Source of the DNA: Actinomycetota bacterium
GTDB taxonomy: Bacteria > Actinomycetota > Acidimicrobiia > Acidimicrobiales > CADCSY01
Assembly: GCA_016178435.1 (NCBI GenBank)
Contig: JACOTK010000205.1
Location: 1 to 5,033, forward strand
Direction: 5' to 3'
DNA: 5,033 nucleotides
The notes beneath the pieces were generated by a model. The model was not told the origin of the DNA and did not search any database. It saw nothing but the letters and a program-made list of their open reading frames with translations. This document shows positions 4,939 through 5,033 of this stretch, piece by piece (within the stretch, counting starts at the first letter, position 1; the number at the start of each line of letters is the position of its first letter). The position numbers and the translations under genes are program-made.

Positions 4939-5033
4939 CAGTCCCGACAGATCTGGCGTTTGGGGTCAGCCAACTGGTTTTGCGGCATGACCAGGAAGCA
5001 CGACATGCACAGGAACTCCCCTGCCGCCCGCGG
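4932..5033 (-). CDS. DUF4193-like zinc-ribbon protein (3' end only, runs off the right edge)
   Basis: Only the last 33 residues are in the window. The frame is open from the edge to TGA (4934-4932) and contains EFLCMSCFLVMPQNQLAD followed by PKRQICRDCS. Two CxxC pairs (CMSC and CRDC) separated by 18 residues form a zinc-ribbon-like knuckle. The pattern 'EF-C-SCFLV----QLAD----ICRDC' is the C-terminal signature I know from DUF4193, a family of roughly 100-residue actinobacterial proteins of unknown function. The N-terminal, usually acidic, part lies outside the window. The gene is easy to miss because it is short and lacks a start here. It is upstream of and in the same direction as the helical-GNAT-Nudix operon, with about 82 bases between its stop and the next start. 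Confidence 0.82.
   Translation of the reverse strand, partial: PRAAGEFLCMSCFLVMPQNQLADPKRQICRDCS

Noticed and set aside
3935..4990. 351-residue plus-strand open frame across the GNAT operon
   Set aside because: It crosses three minus-strand genes with recognisable motifs and the leader repeats; its product shows no family features.

Overview
The window is GC-rich DNA packed with genes and looks like an ordinary chromosomal stretch of an actinobacterium. Three things point there: a fragment of a DUF4193-type protein (a family I know only from Actinobacteria) at the right edge, GTG starts with 4-base stop/start overlaps, and at least one start that looks leaderless behind a TANNNT-type -10 box. 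Within that phylum the class Acidimicrobiia is a reasonable guess, but it is inference only. I see no RNA gene, insertion sequence, prophage, CRISPR array or other mark of transfer.

Left part (1-2559). The 5' half of an ABC1/UbiB/AarF-like kinase gene runs leftward off the edge. Across 59 bases lies a divergent SCP2 (sterol carrier) domain gene. It is followed after 30 bases, in the same reading frame, by a gene for a 474-residue protein I cannot assign. That protein has a small beta-rich N-terminal domain, a very basic GDR-repeat linker, an alpha-helical core, and a Pro/Ala-rich tail with six consecutive prolines.

Middle (2560-3377). A good candidate leaderless promoter precedes a complete enoyl-CoA hydratase (crotonase) gene that keeps both catalytic glutamates and the oxyanion-hole motif.

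Right part (3398-5033, all leftward). In transcription order: the last 33 codons of a DUF4193-like protein with a CxxC...CxxC zinc ribbon; a leader of about 80 bases holding an inverted repeat and a direct repeat; a 165-residue helical protein of unknown function; a GNAT acetyltransferase; and a Nudix hydrolase. The last three are tightly spaced (10 bases, then a GTGA overlap) and probably form one operon. It converges on the crotonase gene over 20 bases.

Together the left genes suggest handling of lipids or isoprenoids and acyl-CoA metabolism. The right operon pairs two small housekeeping or modification enzymes with an unknown helical protein. Nothing here is clearly a new defence or mobile system. 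The most unusual items are the GDR-repeat protein, the divergent UbiB-like/SCP2 pair and the leader repeats at 4867-4938.
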